64,000 bases of DNA from assembly GCA_026874595.1 (NCBI GenBank), contig CM049315.1, forward strand, positions 14,785,664 through 14,849,663, written 5' to 3'. This DNA is from Sipunculus nudus. Its lineage: Eukaryota; Annelida; Sipuncula; Golfingiida; Sipunculidae. The notes under the pieces were generated by a model, which was given only the letters and a program-made list of their open reading frames with translations, was not told where the DNA came from and did not search any database. This document shows, in pieces, positions 34,050-48,055 of the stretch; position 1 is the stretch's first letter; each line of letters opens with the position of its first letter. The position numbers and the translations under genes were made by a program.

Positions 34050-35674
34050 TATCGCATGTCGTCTTTCCAAATTGTAAGATAATTGCCCTCTTGGCTTCAG
34101 CAGTCTTTTAAGAGTATAATGTAGTCTTAAGAGTCATTGGAAAAAGGTCCACATTTATTTGGACCAAATGAGACTGGTGATTTACAATAAAGACAGGAGC
34201 TATATTTTATCCCAACATTTTAAAAAGTCTATTCACTTCGATCAAGACATATTGCACGTAACACATTTTATGCGCTATTTTTTGATAAAACAATCACCTA
34301 TTGAAGCAGTTTTTGACTTAGACTAATTAGTTTTTCTATCGGTTCTTTCAATATTCGTAGATCTTTCAATATGCAAATGAGTAGGAGGATCTATGTAATG
34401 TCACTAGTATGAGCTCTTGTCTCGATTCCTGAAAGGATTTTTTTAAAGTATGGTAAAGGGGCTAAATTTCATGTGTATATAATTTTAAGAAATGAAAATT
34501 CGTGCACAAATAAACGCTCGTTCCCTTACTAATTTTGTTTTCAGAGTCCGTACAAAAAATATTTATGTTTTTGTGTGACCTGAAGGACTCTATGGAGATC
34601 TGAAAACAACCATTTGACATTTAACATTAAACACAAACGATTCAGTGGGAGTTTGGTCAGAGCTCGGCATTGAAGATTTTAACATCATTGATGATTTTTT
34701 TAAATTCCCAAAAATGATATTTTAATTCGCATCTTATTTATATGTGTAAAAAGTCGATACTTCCTCTCCGCGAGTAATTTATTCATTCTTCTTTCTTGAA
34801 ATTTATTGGTAAACACAAAATGTTTTTAGTATAACAGAATCTGAGATACTTTGATGAAGCGTTTTGTAAAATATCGCATGTCGTCTTTCCAAATTGTAAG
34901 ATAATTGCCCTCTTGGCTTCAGCAGTCTTTTAAGAGTATAATGTAGTCTTAAGAGTCATTGGAAAAAGGTCCACATTGATTTGGACCAAATGAGACTGGT
35001 GATTTACAATAAAGACAGGAGCTATATTTTATCCCAACATTTTAAAAAGTCTATTCACTTCGATCAAGACATATTGCACGTAACACATTTTATGCGCTAT
35101 TCTTTGATAAAACAATCACCTTTTGAAGCAGTTTTTGACTTAGACTAATTAGTTTTTCTATCGGTTCTTTCAATATTCGTTGATCTTTCAATATGCAAAT
35201 GAGTAGCAGGATCTATGTAATGTCACTAGTATGAGCTCTTGTCTCGATTCCTGAAAGGATTTTTTTAAAGTATGGTAAAGGGGCTAAATTTCATGTGTAT
35301 ATAATTTTAAGAAATGAAAATTCTTGCACAAATAAACGTTCCCTTACTCATTTTGTTTTCAGAGTCCGTACAAAAAATATTTATGTTTTTGTGTGACCTG
35401 AAGGACTCTATGGAGATCTGAAAACACCCGTTTGACATTTAACATTAAACACAAACGATTCAGTGGGAGTTTGGTCAGAGCTCGGCATTGATGATTTTTT
35501 TAAATTCCCAAAAATGATATTTTAATTCGCATCTTATTTATATGTGTAAAAAGTCGATACTTCCTCTCCGCGAGTAATTTATTCATTCTTCTTTCTTGAA
35601 ATTTATTGGTAAATACAAAATGTTTTTAGTATAACAGAATCTGAGATACTTTGATGAAGCGTTTTGTAAAATAT
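34050..35674 (+). repeat. About 0.8-kb near-identical tandem duplication
   Basis: Copy 1 is 34050-34871 (822 bp) and copy 2 is 34872-35674 (803 bp). Both run from TATCGCATGTCGTCTTTCC to GATGAAGCGTTTTGTAAAAT with no spacer. Differences are a few substitutions, a short deletion in the AATAAACGCTCG region and a deletion of about 15 bp around 35490 in copy 2. The unit has no open frame of note. Such high identity means either a young duplication or an assembly artefact from two haplotypes. Confidence 0.95.
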
Positions 35675-38600
35675 ACGACGAGAGTTTTTAAAAACGATAC
35701 TCTAATCGTCAGACCAACGCAACACAGTAGTTTCACCACGACAGCGATCCTGAATTCACAACGAAAAACACTTGATTCTGTTACCAAAGTACAGAAGTTA
35801 GGGATCCGTGGAAGGGACAAGCAGGAAAAACATGAAGGAGCAATCTTTTTCGCCTAGTGAAGCTAATCTCGGTAGCAGCTTTATGTTTTAATGGCATCCA
35901 GATCACTAATGATGCATCGGTGTCGGATAAGAAAGCTCCTGTCGAGCAGTGCCGTAAAAATGATTCCGACCACCAGACTAATATGGCCAATAAAAGAAAG
36001 ATTAGCTCCTGGCTTTGCTTTTACCAGAAATGGCCGTGGCCTTTCCTGAGAGTACATGCGACCACTGGGACCGACCTTATGGGGAATCAACTGTAAGTCT
36101 TTGCTGTAAGCATATTACACACCGTGTCTCTGGCTATGGGTGTTAGATCTTATGGTGAATTGAAAGTTAACCTAGTTTGCTGGTCTTGTATGGAGGGATT
36201 AGTGTTATCGCGTGATGAAAGGCTCTGGAACTTGTGCACATCACACGCTGTGTTATCAAAGGGTGCACGAATGCATTCAAAGCTGAAGATAGTTCACTTG
36301 ATTATCCAGTTTACTGATTACTGGCAATGATGCCCGCTGCCATGTTAATATAAAAGAATTGGGTAACCACTTCCTCTGAGAGGCGTTGCCTGAGTAAAAG
36401 GTCATGGGCGGGCGTAGGCAGACATTGAATGTTATACAGTATTCCCTGTGAGGGAAAATCCATTAGCGTGTAAAAACATCGAATGGTCCCCGTGACTCCA
36501 CGTTCTTCAGCTCAGTGGTAACAGCCTGCGTCAATCGGGTTTAATTGGTGTATTATGGGTTCAAATAATGAAATATGGTTACAATTTCCTATTCACATTA
36601 AGTTTCAGCAAAACTTCCTGCCCAGCGTCAGAAAAATTCGTGCTGAGTAAATTTTGTTTGTGAAAGGTGACACCCAATGTATTTTTGTTCTTCACCATTT
36701 ATGAAGCCTTAAAAGCATAGTGCAATTTATTATTCAGTTTTGACATTTTTTTCAGCTTGTTTTTTAAATGGTTTTAGAAAATAAAAATATAAACTGCGAC
36801 CGAAACATAGAAGAACTTACACATGGACAGAAACATGGAAATTTTTGAATGACTTTACATACTAAAGACATATTTTTTTCTCTGAAAATTTTGGGATTGT
36901 CTAAAATTATATTTTTGGTTTATATTTAAGAGACGTTTTCACATACCTGGTCTGTTAATTATATACATATAAATTTTTACACACTCGTTTCAATATAGTG
37001 CTTTTCACCTTAAAATATTATGGTAACTGTAAATATTTCATTCCGATCTTGGAATCATAATTATATTTCTGTACACAAGTGATAAAAGATTTCACCTGGC
37101 GAAATCAGTGTTGCAAAAAAAACAAACAAATCGGGTTTGCCACCTAGTGATTTCACAAATCAAGATTTTTTAAACGTCCAACCGGTGTATTTTTCTGGGG
37201 TTTTTTTTCTATCCTGTCACTTCTTCATGTTTGGAAATGACCATGCGCATGATCGGACCTCTGACAATATGTGTCATGTTATGGTAAACAAACGAAAAAC
37301 AACGTATAAAACAGGTGAACTTGAAGATTCGTTGAAGTGAAGTCCGTGTGCCGGGAGAGTTAAGTAAGAAAAATGTATTCAGCCACAATGTACTAATGGC
37401 GTGAGAAAATAGACATATTATTGCAGATGTCTATATGTAGCTTGAACATTTTCGGCATGGGGATAAGTGTTGGTAATTCTTAATTAAAAGCATCACTATC
37501 TTTCGTAATTTGAGTCGTTGGGACATATGTAGCTCCCGCTCGTATGGGTTTATAGACACTTATTTTTTTATACATTGACATAACATATGATGCTGATTTA
37601 ATTGATTTATCATAGAAATTACAAATAATAATTTAATATCAAGCTGCGCATTATTTCCAAATACGTGACCTTAAGAATCGAAAATCAAGGTATGGCCATA
37701 ATAGCAATGGCAAGGTCCTTTATATAGGTCTTGTTATCTTTTAATTACATATCATTACATGTGCCCCTATTTAAAATGCCATAGAGAAATGATGTACGCT
37801 TGCCAGGACTCTACAGAAATGTGCTTGCGAATTACAGTTATTCCGATTTACAAACTAGCTTTTATATATCGTGTTTTTGAAAATTGCTTTAAAAAAAGTA
37901 AAAAATAAAGATATGTAATTTCTTCACTAGTCATCACAACGTTGTTAATTAAATAATGTTTAACATAACAGGTTAAATTATCTACATTTCATATTTGCCT
38001 AAATTGGATACAGATAATAATTTAATTATACTTATGAAAATTTTAACCATTTATTATCCATGTCTTTGTTGGAGAGATCATTATGTTGCTAATTGGACAA
38101 GCGGTAAGACTTAATCACAAAAAAATGGATATGATGTTAGCAACATACAAGAAGCTTTGTGGATTTTAACATGAATGCCTTTCTATCACAATGTGTCATT
38201 TTAGAAAAGTAAAATGTTATTAACATGAATTTTGTATATGCTCCTCAACCTGAATATGGACTTTCTCTTTATCAATCCACACATTATAAAGTAAGCATTT
38301 TTGTTGTTTTGTTGCCGTTATTAATGTTGCCATTATAATTATAATGAAAAATATGGATTTATCCGGGAAAAAATGCAAGACTTTTAATTACATTCTAGAC
38401 ATGTTTTGCAACATATGGCACATGTCATTTTGTTATTTGTCATTTTGTCTTGTGCGCCACCCACAGCCCTAATTTGTATCACGGTGTCAGAGAAATAAGT
38501 ATTGGTTAAGCAGGCCTCCAACGGTACAGTTTTGCATTCATTTTTCTCTGATCTAAAAGATCAAATATAAAATAAAACTTGGCTCCACTTAACCATGTAC

Positions 38601-40988
38601 ATTCAGCTTCTGCATCATCTGAAATGCCCTGTATTTAATGACTTAAGCAAATAAAGCATATCAAGCGACAACCATACCATATTCCATAAGATATCATAAA
38701 AATATCAAAATAATTTATCTTCATTTAATCTGAATCTTAAATTTAAGCTTGCATTTTATACATCGTGTAACCCTGCTGCTACTCACATTCATACTCACAG
38801 GTTCCTGTGTGATTACAAAATTATAAGTCATGGTAGTTTCTTTCCTTGGCAACAACTAACATATATTTTAAGTCATTTAAGGATAATTGAAAGTGGGACA
38901 AGAATTAAATAATAACCAGCATTGAACATTTTACTATTGTTGTGTCTTGTTTCTTTTGAGTTTAATTCTTATTCTAAATGCCCTGATTTTTAGTCCCATT
39001 AGTATACAAAAATCATCACGCTTAAAGCTCAAAGAAATAATTATCTTTAGAGGGCGGGGATGGGGGGGGGGGGGCGGTGGCAGAATGATAAATGAGAATG
39101 GCAGATGGGACAGAAGATCATATGCAAACACGTAGGAGATCATGATATGGATCAATTTTACACTGTTGAATTTTTAAAAATGTGCTTTTAATTCAGTGTT
39201 AGTTATCTGCACTTTTCGTCTCATTCTAATGTAAATATATGTATATACTTGTCTTCTATAAACTACCTGTGCACAGCTTAAACAGATAATAAATGAAGAG
39301 TAAAATGATTTATGCAAACAGCTGCCCCACACAAGGTGTATTTGTTTCTAACTGAAATGTGATTGCCCGCGCAAAGAAATTGGCTGACGTCACGTGATCA
39401 GCGTTGTGCATTTTTCCCACTGCTAATAGGTGCACACACAAGCTCCACAAGTTAATTGGCTGAAACTTGCGTTACATTGTGAATTGTGGACTAGGGAACA
39501 TATCCTAAAACTTTTGGATGGATCTTTGCCATGTGTTTGAGGATCTGGAACTAAATACATGTACAGCCTAGGTTGCCCTTTTCCGCTGTTTATTTTTCAC
39601 AAAATATACATAAAAATTCAATAATCCGCCTTCAAATGTTATCAAGTCTTTCTAAGCTCATGACTAAAATATCCCGAAACTAACCGAAAGAGATGGACTG
39701 CTTTGCCTTCACTATCAGCGAGTGAGATAAAGGTATCAGTTATGTAATGATGGAACAATGGATTGGCGGACGAAATACTAAAATCATAATGAAAGTATCA
39801 GAGGGTCATTTTCATATGTTCTGTATAAATGAGGCTGAATCATTATCCATTAGTGAGAACCAGGGAGCACGGAGCTATAGTGTATACAATACATTTTACC
39901 TAGAATAAGCAAGTGGTCCGCCATACCTATTGTACAAAATACAACAGATTATTTTGTTGTCACAATGTGTATTTTTTTCATGGATTTCATTAAATTTTGT
40001 GGAACAGTGGACCATGGGCCAAAGAACAACAGATTTTTGTTTTCATGGTTAGTCTGTGGGTATGTTGGGTATATGTTGAAGCGGATTCAGGTGTGTGCGG
40101 AGGTATGCGTTTTAAATGATCTCTCAGTTTCTAATAATAATTTGCAATGTATCCAGTCCAAGTTATAATGAGTTAATGTATCACACTGGCCATCTTTGAG
40201 GTGTTATTTTGCAAGATTTTTCTCTTAAGTATATATTTTTTACATATAGGCGCTTCATGATTTCATTAAAATCAAAATTATCCTTAAACATTTACCAAAC
40301 CCCTTTAGGAAAAATTGGCACCATATTTTTATGCAAAGGGTAAGGCCTAAGGATAACAAAAATGTAGGTTGACCACTTTTTACAAAGAAAAAAATACTAA
40401 GTGACATATGCACCACACTATATGTTAAAGCAGCCTAATGTCAAATGGTCTGTATTTTTTAGCAATCGGTATTTAAATCGTATCATTTTTGATATTCATT
40501 GTTACACCTCAAAAGGGCCTATTTCGATATTTAACGTCTGAAAACTAAAGATAATCCCGCTTAAATAATCAAAACACGTTCAAAAAGGACAGTTTGCGGC
40601 AATAAGACAAACCAGGGTTTTGAAAAGGGCGTTTGACAACTAAAGACTTTTCAACTTCCGCATATATGCAACCAATCACATTCGATTGCATTTTTTCCGT
40701 TTGCCGACATTGCCGTGTTTTTTGCCGTGTTTTCTTACAATTCATTGGAAAAAAGCTAATACATCCGAGGCACAGAGGCGTAAAAGACCCTATTCTTACA
40801 AGAATTACCTAGAGGTCATTAACATGTATGCAGACTAAACCAGTAATCACATAATGTCTATAGAAAAATAGGTGATAAACTATCTTTAATATTTCGTCAA
40901 CAAGCGTAGCAAAACATATGTACTTAAAATGCACCATAAGTACACGGTATGAAGAACTTAAGTTTTTACAGTTCTATTAGTGCCAGCA
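35675..40988. other. Gene-free stretch
   Basis: Contains a poly-G run of about 13 at 39062-39074 and, near 39389, TGACGTCACGTG, in which a cAMP-response-type palindrome overlaps a CACGTG E-box. Apart from the tRNA-like sequence listed separately, no gene or mobile element is recognised. Confidence 0.5.
36503..36575 (+). repeat. Degenerate tRNA-like sequence (possible SINE head)
   Basis: CAGCTCAGTGGTAACAG (36508-36524) has the form of a D-arm/box A, and GGGTTCAAATAAT (36557-36569) that of a T-arm/box B, at tRNA-like spacing. Acceptor and anticodon stems do not form. Either an old tRNA pseudogene or a SINE remnant. Confidence 0.35.
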
Positions 40989-42145
40989 TTGGCTGCCGGG
41001 ACCCGTCCCTTTCTGGACTGTAAGGCTTGCAATGTCTGTTCTGTAGAATTACCATCGTTTCCGGGACCCGTCTCTGTCTAAACTGTAAGGCTCGCCTGTT
41101 CTGTAGGATTACCATGGGTTTCCGGGACCCGTCCCTGTCTTAACTGAGAGGCTCACCTGTTCATTAGGTTCCATGGGTTTCCGGGTTCTGCCTCTGTCTA
41201 AACTGAGAGGCTCACTTGTTCATTAGATTCTATTGGCTGCCGGGACACGTTCCTTTCTGGACTGTAAGACTCGCCTGTTCAGTAGGTTCCATTGGCTGCC
41301 GGGACCCGTCCCTTTCTGGACTGTCAGACTAGCCTGTTCTGTAGGATTCCATTGGTTTCCGGGAGCCGTCCCTTTCTGGACTGTATGGCTCGCCTGTTCT
41401 ATAGGATTACCATGGGTTTCCGGGGCCCGTCTCTGTCTAAACTGAGAGGCTCACCTGTTCATTAGGTTCCATGGGTTTCCGGGACCCGTCTCTGTCTAAA
41501 CTGAGAGGCTCACCTGTTCATTAGGTTCCATGGGTTTCTGGGACCCGTCTCTGTCTAAACTGAGAGGCTCACCTGTTCATTAGGTTCCATTGGCTGCCGG
41601 GACCCGTCTCTGTCTAAACTGAGAGGCTCACCTGTTCATTAGGTTCCATGGGTTTCCCGGACCCGTCTCTGTCTAAATTGAGAGGCTCACCTGTTCATTT
41701 GGTTCCATTGGCTGCCGGGACCCGTCTCTGTCTAAACTGAGAGGCTCACCTGTTCATTAGGTTCCATTGGCTGCCGGGACCCGTTCCCATCTGGACTGTA
41801 AGACTCGCCTGTTCTGTAGGTTCCATTGGCTGCCGGGACCCGTCCCTTTCTGGACTGTAAGACTCGCCTGTTCTGTAGGATTCCATTGGTTATCAGGAAC
41901 CGACCCTTTCTGGAATGTAAGGCTCGCCTGTTCTGTAGGATTACTATGGGTTTCCGGGACCCGTCCCTTTCTGGACTGTAAGACTCGCCTGTTCTGTAGG
42001 ATTCCATTTGTTTCCGGGAACCGTCCCTTTCTGGACTGTAAGGCTCGCCTGTTCTGTAGGATTACCATGGGTTTCCGGGACCCGTCTCTTTCTGGACTGT
42101 TAGGCTCGCCTGTTCTGTAGGATTACCATGGGTTTCCCGGAGGCT
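40989..42145. repeat. 60-bp minisatellite, about 19 units
   Basis: Head-to-tail units of about 60 bp with a conserved CCGGGACCCGTC core. Two unit types are present: type A has TTTCTGGACTGTAAGACTCG then CTGTTCTGTAGG, and type B has CTGTCTAAACTGAGAGGCTC then CTGTTCATTAGG. Type A dominates at 41.23-41.40 and after 41.78 kb, type B in between. Since 60 is divisible by three, both strands keep open frames (for example 41767-42120 plus and 41757-42068 minus); these are repeat artefacts unless transcripts show otherwise. Confidence 0.95.
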
Positions 42146-44841
42146 CGCAGACATCTCATGGTTCAGGTTATTTATGGCCGGGGGCACTGGCGCTAAACAT
42201 AACATATTCACCGGGTTGGCGATATTAGACGCACCAATGGGCCTTTCCCTCTTTCACCTAACCTTACCACTTATTAAGCATCAAACTGTTACTGCCTATC
42301 GACCTAATTTATGCTATAAATGAGACTTAAAACAAATTTTTAATACTTCTACTTGGCCGCTTCGAGTCATGCTCTATTTTAACCACTAGGTTTGAAGCTG
42401 ACATAAACACGCGAGAGGTCATGCGAAACTGACCTAATAATCAAATTAGCCTAATTTATAAGCGGAAACTCAAACCACTGTATATTCACCATACTAGTCC
42501 CGGAAGTGGCAGGGGATTTCCACACGGAATATTATGGTTGATAAGAACCTATTCTTTTTCTCAATTACTCTTAAATGAAACAAGGTTTTGCTTTTCAAGG
42601 GAAGAAGGTTTATTCATTTGTTTTAATAATGAGAACAGAACACTGGCTTGTTACAAGTTTCTGTTATAAGGGTTAATACCATATACTGGTACCTAAGCGC
42701 TAATAAAAAAAAACTTTTAGTCAAAAGCTTTAACGTCCTTCATGATTTGCTAAGAGATGGGGCCGAAAAATGGTGCCGGGAACCAGCCACCTCCGTGTAA
42801 ATAATAGCATGGGTGGAAAACGGCAAAGTACAAGTATTGAAAAGCTATTTAAGCCTTAGTCAGAGGAGATGTTAACATATTTTAGGTGGATAAGCAGTAA
42901 AAGTGAGGAAGCCATGTTTAATAAGAGAGAAGATGGGCTAGTTAGGTGAAAGAGATATGCTGATTGGTACCCAAGTGGTGAATATAGTATGCCAAGCGCC
43001 TGTGGTCTGGGCCGAATGCCAGCCGTTTATGACCACTGTTTTTTTTTAGCAGAACGCAGTGTTTACAATGATGGACTTCTGAAGGTCCGCTTTCGTGCAA
43101 ATATTTTCTTTATGTTTTTATTAGGCCCGCACGGAATGACCTGTTACCTTTTGGGTAGGCCCTTTCAATTGTCCTAGGTACCAGACTATTTATTTCTTGT
43201 TTTCAGTCAATCAAGCGAATTACAACACATTCTTTTCGGGCCTTCCATGAAAGTACCAATTAATGGATACAGTGCAGTTGCAAACGAAGATGCAGGCCTT
43301 GTGTACATTCATATAAACAAGTTACTGACAAGCTTTATTTACTGGTTTAGTGCTTAGAAAAGGGTAGGGATTGTTTATATAGCCAATATTTGTAACAACA
43401 GGGCTTCAAGCGCCCGTGGTACGGTACAGTATAGTTGATAAAAGTGAATTGCATTCTTTTTTATGTGGTGCGACATGTGTTTAGTACATCTGAAGGTTGT
43501 ACTTGATTTCTCTTAAAAATGTGGACTGTGATCTTTTTAATTCTCACGGTAAAATAGAATGTGAAAGTTTGAATGCAATGGTTTATTCATCTGCCGAGCG
43601 AGTTCACCCAAGTCATGCACATACACTAATCATAGTGTCCAGTTTTATACGCGGCCTTCGGGGTGCGGTCTGAAGATCTTTGTTGGTTACGTTTAAATAA
43701 AGACCCGGCGATCACAGCTAAATAGGAAATTCACTGACAGTACTCATGCTCTGAATACCAAGCCTTGATTGGATCTGGTGATGCGTGTCTTAGGGTCAGA
43801 GGTCACTCACTCATAGAAAGCCAAGCTGAATACGGGAGCTCTACATCACGTGTTAAAGGTTCATAGGTCATACTAAAGCTATCCCATAAACCCCGGGGCA
43901 GGTCGCAAGGGCATTCCGTTGGAATATCCCATTCATGCAGTGCTCGAGTCTTATTAACTGATACCCTTGACATATATTACATTTAAACTTGTGTCACGTC
44001 TCACAATTCTTAATAGGCTAAAAGAAACCATGTAAAGGTAATTCTGTGCACATTCAAGGAACGGATGAGCTTTCAGATCAATATCACATTGTTTAGTTAA
44101 GCTGAAAAGCTGAAAGAGGTCTGAGCTGCAACGATGGCCATTTTCTCGTTGCGAATTATGCCCTAACCGCTTAATAAGGGCTGGCTAACAAGCATTTACC
44201 TTGGGTACTAAAACTGAAATAATATGCCTCTCATTCCTTTTAATCTGGTAGTATGCCATATTTAACAAAGCCTCCCTCCAAGTCACCCAAAGAGGCCCAA
44301 AACATCCGTTAAATGTCATCAAGACGGGTTTATTTTTAGCAAAATTTCATTCAAAGCCAGAATAACCAATATATGGATTCACTGTTTATTTTGATCATTG
44401 ATTGCCTGGATTGCTGAACCAACATCTTTTTTTATTTCATAGTCTAAAAGTAGTATTTGGACTGGCAAATACATGATTAACGTACAATACGGTACACAGT
44501 TTAACGGTACAATCATGTTTTTGCTTTTTACCATATTTGATAACATGAAATACGAGTTACCAATTTGTCAAGACTGATAAGTCATTTCTCTTTTGCGTGC
44601 TCGCTTATTTCCCGGCTGGGAGACGACTGACATGGGTTCTGCCGCAATATATTTTGACATCAGTGTGTCTGTGAAATGGATTTTACCAACTGGTGTACAT
44701 GTGCAAAGTCTGTGGTCAACTCTGTGGGCACGTTCTCCTTTTAACTAAAACGAAACCAATAGTTATCGACTAAAAAGCCTGAGACATACATCCGCAGATG
44801 CCTTTCCTACCTGTTGTCGGTCATACAGGTTTCGGCTGGCC
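42146..44841. other. Gene-free stretch
   Basis: No gene recognised. GGGTCAGAGGTCA at 43793-43805 is a direct repeat of the nuclear-receptor half-site with a 1-bp spacer, which may be chance. Confidence 0.5.
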
Positions 44842-44939
44842 TTGGTAACGTCCCGTAATGCTTTTATAGCCATCAGCAGGTTACTTATTTTTGGTAACGT
44901 CCCGTAATGCTTTTATAGCCATCAGCAGGTTACTTATTT
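44842..44939 (+). repeat. 49-bp perfect tandem duplication
   Basis: TTGGTAACGTCCCGTAATGC and the following 29 bases at 44842-44890 are repeated without visible change at 44891-44939. Confidence 0.95.
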
Positions 44940-47900
44940 TGAATAAATGTTTGTAGTATCAAGCTAAATAGATTCCTAAGAACCAATGAATAATGATATT
45001 TATTCTGAAGCGCCCCACTCAGAGATAACATTGTGTGCTCATAACCTAGTGGTCACGTAATATTCGCTCTGAATTTATTTCTCCCAATCACTGCTTGCAA
45101 ATCACATGGGTTGAATGTCTGTTAGAGAATAACGGAATACACTTCTGAAACATGAATTAGGATTAGCACTTGTACCGAAGTTGGAATTGTCAATTTTCCT
45201 TTACAGATGAGGTTGTTCTGGGGCATCATGCTCTAAATCTGCCTCCGGGTATACTCTTGTTATCCTTAATACACCTATTTATTGGTTATTATTATTATCA
45301 CAACGATAATTTAGAAGGTTTTTAGCGCAATATTGTTGACACATCATGCCCCAAGGCACCTTTCAGTTAAAATATGAAATACAATTACACAATTACATGA
45401 TTTACCTAAATACTTGCATTGCAGTCAAATTTATAATGAAACATTGTTAAGTCAATTAAAGAGGTCTTTGAACAGTAAACTGTGTTTTCCGGGATTAGAT
45501 ATGCATTCATTATACTTATATTATTAAAGAACATGTTATAAATACTTCTTAACCATATTCACACATAAAAAGGTGCGTCTCAAGAGCACAATCTAAAACA
45601 TCAACAGGCGTTTGTAGGTATGCCGGATTTTCGGGCACTTTCCAGCTGAATTTTATCTGATATGCCTTAAAGCTTTTCTGCGTTCTCTGAAAAAGGAAAA
45701 AATGTAAAAATATACAAACCATAATCTTTTATGAAGAGTTCAGATCACAAATATCTACCATCAGTACTTTAGTAAATGTGAAATGTCTTAACAGGGTTTA
45801 CAGTCTCCCCGGTAAAGCACGTTTTAGTTTGAACGATAAAGTTTATGCACAGTTCATTGATGCTGCAATTTATTAGTGTTTATGTCCCAGAAGGTACTTT
45901 TCCGGTAAGGTTCTTCAAACATATATGTCCCCTTCCACCTGAGATAAGAAGAGAAGGTTACTATGCCGGGGGATAGAGTCAAGGATCCTGTATTTCTTGC
46001 AATGTCTTTGGTGGTCTGTACACTGGGTCCCATTTTTTCTTCATCAAGAAATGCCATTGAACTGATCATGGGCAAGCTTCTGGTTGGTATAGATAACCAC
46101 TGGCCTGATTACTGGATTTTTAGACCTCCCCAGCCGGTTCCTACCGTCACCAAATAACAAATACTGATACCTTTCCAGGTCACAAGCAACATTTCTTCCC
46201 CCTAATCCCAAAGCAACTGGATCTGTGGGGACTAGTGGGGAGCGTTTTCCGGCTGGCATGTGGATAAAATCTGAGGAGAAGAATGTCCTTCTAGGTCCAC
46301 AGGGGTTTAGGTACATCCCATGCAATGCTGCCCGGTCAATCCCGGACCCAGGACCTCTGGTGCTGAGAAGCCACCAGCTTCCGTTTGTCTCGCCGATGTT
46401 TAAACCTTAAGACAAGGGGTTTGGTTTGTCACTTTGCCCGACAACTTGCCTCAAATAATTTATGCCCACCAACACAGCAAACATGATCACCTGCCACAGA
46501 CAGACTTCGTATGAATAGCTTAAAAGCAGCTTTCAGCTGGGAATTTTCTAAGTGGTTTATGGAGATAAGAACTCAAGGAACAATGTTCTGTCCAGATTAT
46601 TGACAGAATCGTGCCGAGATATATGGATAAATAAACAATCTAAAGGTGTAACTGGAGGCACCTACATTGCAAATACATGGTGTCCTAATTTTTATATCCA
46701 TGTGAAATGTACTGTTTTAGCTGTTGCTTGATATATGCTTAATAGTTGATTATCGATAAATATATTGATATTTGTACTGTAGGAAAAAGAATAAAATAGT
46801 ACAATGACCATGTTAATTTCCCAATAGGCGTAAACATCACGGTTAGTGTTTAAGATCAAAGGGCTACAACTCTATCAGATGAATATAAGGATGAAAATAG
46901 AAGGCTCGACGATTAAACTGTATTTAATTAACCTTCAGATGACTTCATAGATTCCTAATGTTAGAAAATTACAACACGTCACAGTTTTTCCCGTACAATA
47001 AAGATTAAAATAAACTTACATTGTCCCTAATGAGTTCCAGTTTATGAGGAGTATGCATTTTTATCGACTACTAATCGTACCAGTAAACATGCATCAGTTC
47101 ATACTTTAATAAACTAACAAAGATATCGTTTTAGAATATATTTTTCTGTAATATGGTTCTCTTCATTGATTTATGAGTGAATGGTATTTTGCTTACATTA
47201 ACATAGTGAACTAACATATAACACATATATGGTTAGAGCAAGTAAACATCGATGTGTCATATGTTTTAATGAAGTCTTCTGAAAACCAGGGTTTCTTCGC
47301 AGGGGAGCACGGCAAAAAGTCCTATCAGTTATTAACAATTCAGTGCGAATCTCTGGTGTCAGCTAACCGTGGAAATGATTGGATTTGCAACGGTACCTTA
47401 AACGTCGAATAAAATATGTGACACCCCTCCAGAGTGCGCTGAACCGGCTATACTTGATATTATCGTGAAGAAGAGGCAAAACACATTAAGACTTCAGAGC
47501 GAAGCCCCGTGACCTGCATACTATTAAAGCATATATATTCATCTGTAACATGTGAACCATGTGGGGTAAGTTTTTACATGCCTCCTCAGAATGTTTCGAT
47601 GTGTCAGTTTCCCCACCAGAGCATAATGGTACGGATGGCGATACGTCACTGACGATAAGACACACGATTCGAAACGTATAGTAAATATTAGAGTTAAAAA
47701 TTCATTGTTCTATTTTGTTCATCAAACAATTCAGGAAAAAAGAACAATGGACGATGGCTTCTTTTGATTTGATTATGCCAATTTGATGTAGATTAATTGA
47801 TTTCTTGCCAATCATAATAAGCCTTATCCGCGCTGGGCGCTTATTATTAATTGCTAGACTTCCTCCTAGATAGTTATATATCGTCAACACATCGAAACAG

Positions 47901-48047
47901 GGATATGTGATGAATGCGTCCTAGGGTTGCTGATGCACGAAATTCTTCAAGGACTATGATAAAACGACAGACGAAATTGAGCGTAACAGATAGGACACAC
48001 AGACCCCTACGTAGAGACTGGAGATGCAGTATACGTACAGACTGCAT
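44940..48047. other. Gene-free stretch with an unexplained GC-richer block
   Basis: The block at about 45850-46410 is richer in GC than its surroundings and remains open in several overlapping frames (minus 46044-46325 and 45854-46075, plus 45963-46157). I recognise no protein family in any of them. The rest is AT-rich. Confidence 0.45.
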
Positions 48048-48055
48048 GGTGATAC
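48048..48055. repeat. Left 8-bp target-site duplication
   Basis: GGTGATAC immediately before the left terminal repeat of the hAT-like element; the same eight bases follow the right end at 49351-49358. The flank itself contains further GGTGATAC-like words, which weakens the inference somewhat. Confidence 0.6.

Noticed and set aside
41233-42120. Repeat-protein-like frames on both strands
   Set aside because: Explained by the 60-bp minisatellite period; open on both strands at once, with no independent coding evidence.
43793-43805. DR1 nuclear-receptor site
   Set aside because: A single 13-bp match in 64 kb is expected by chance often enough; no supporting context.
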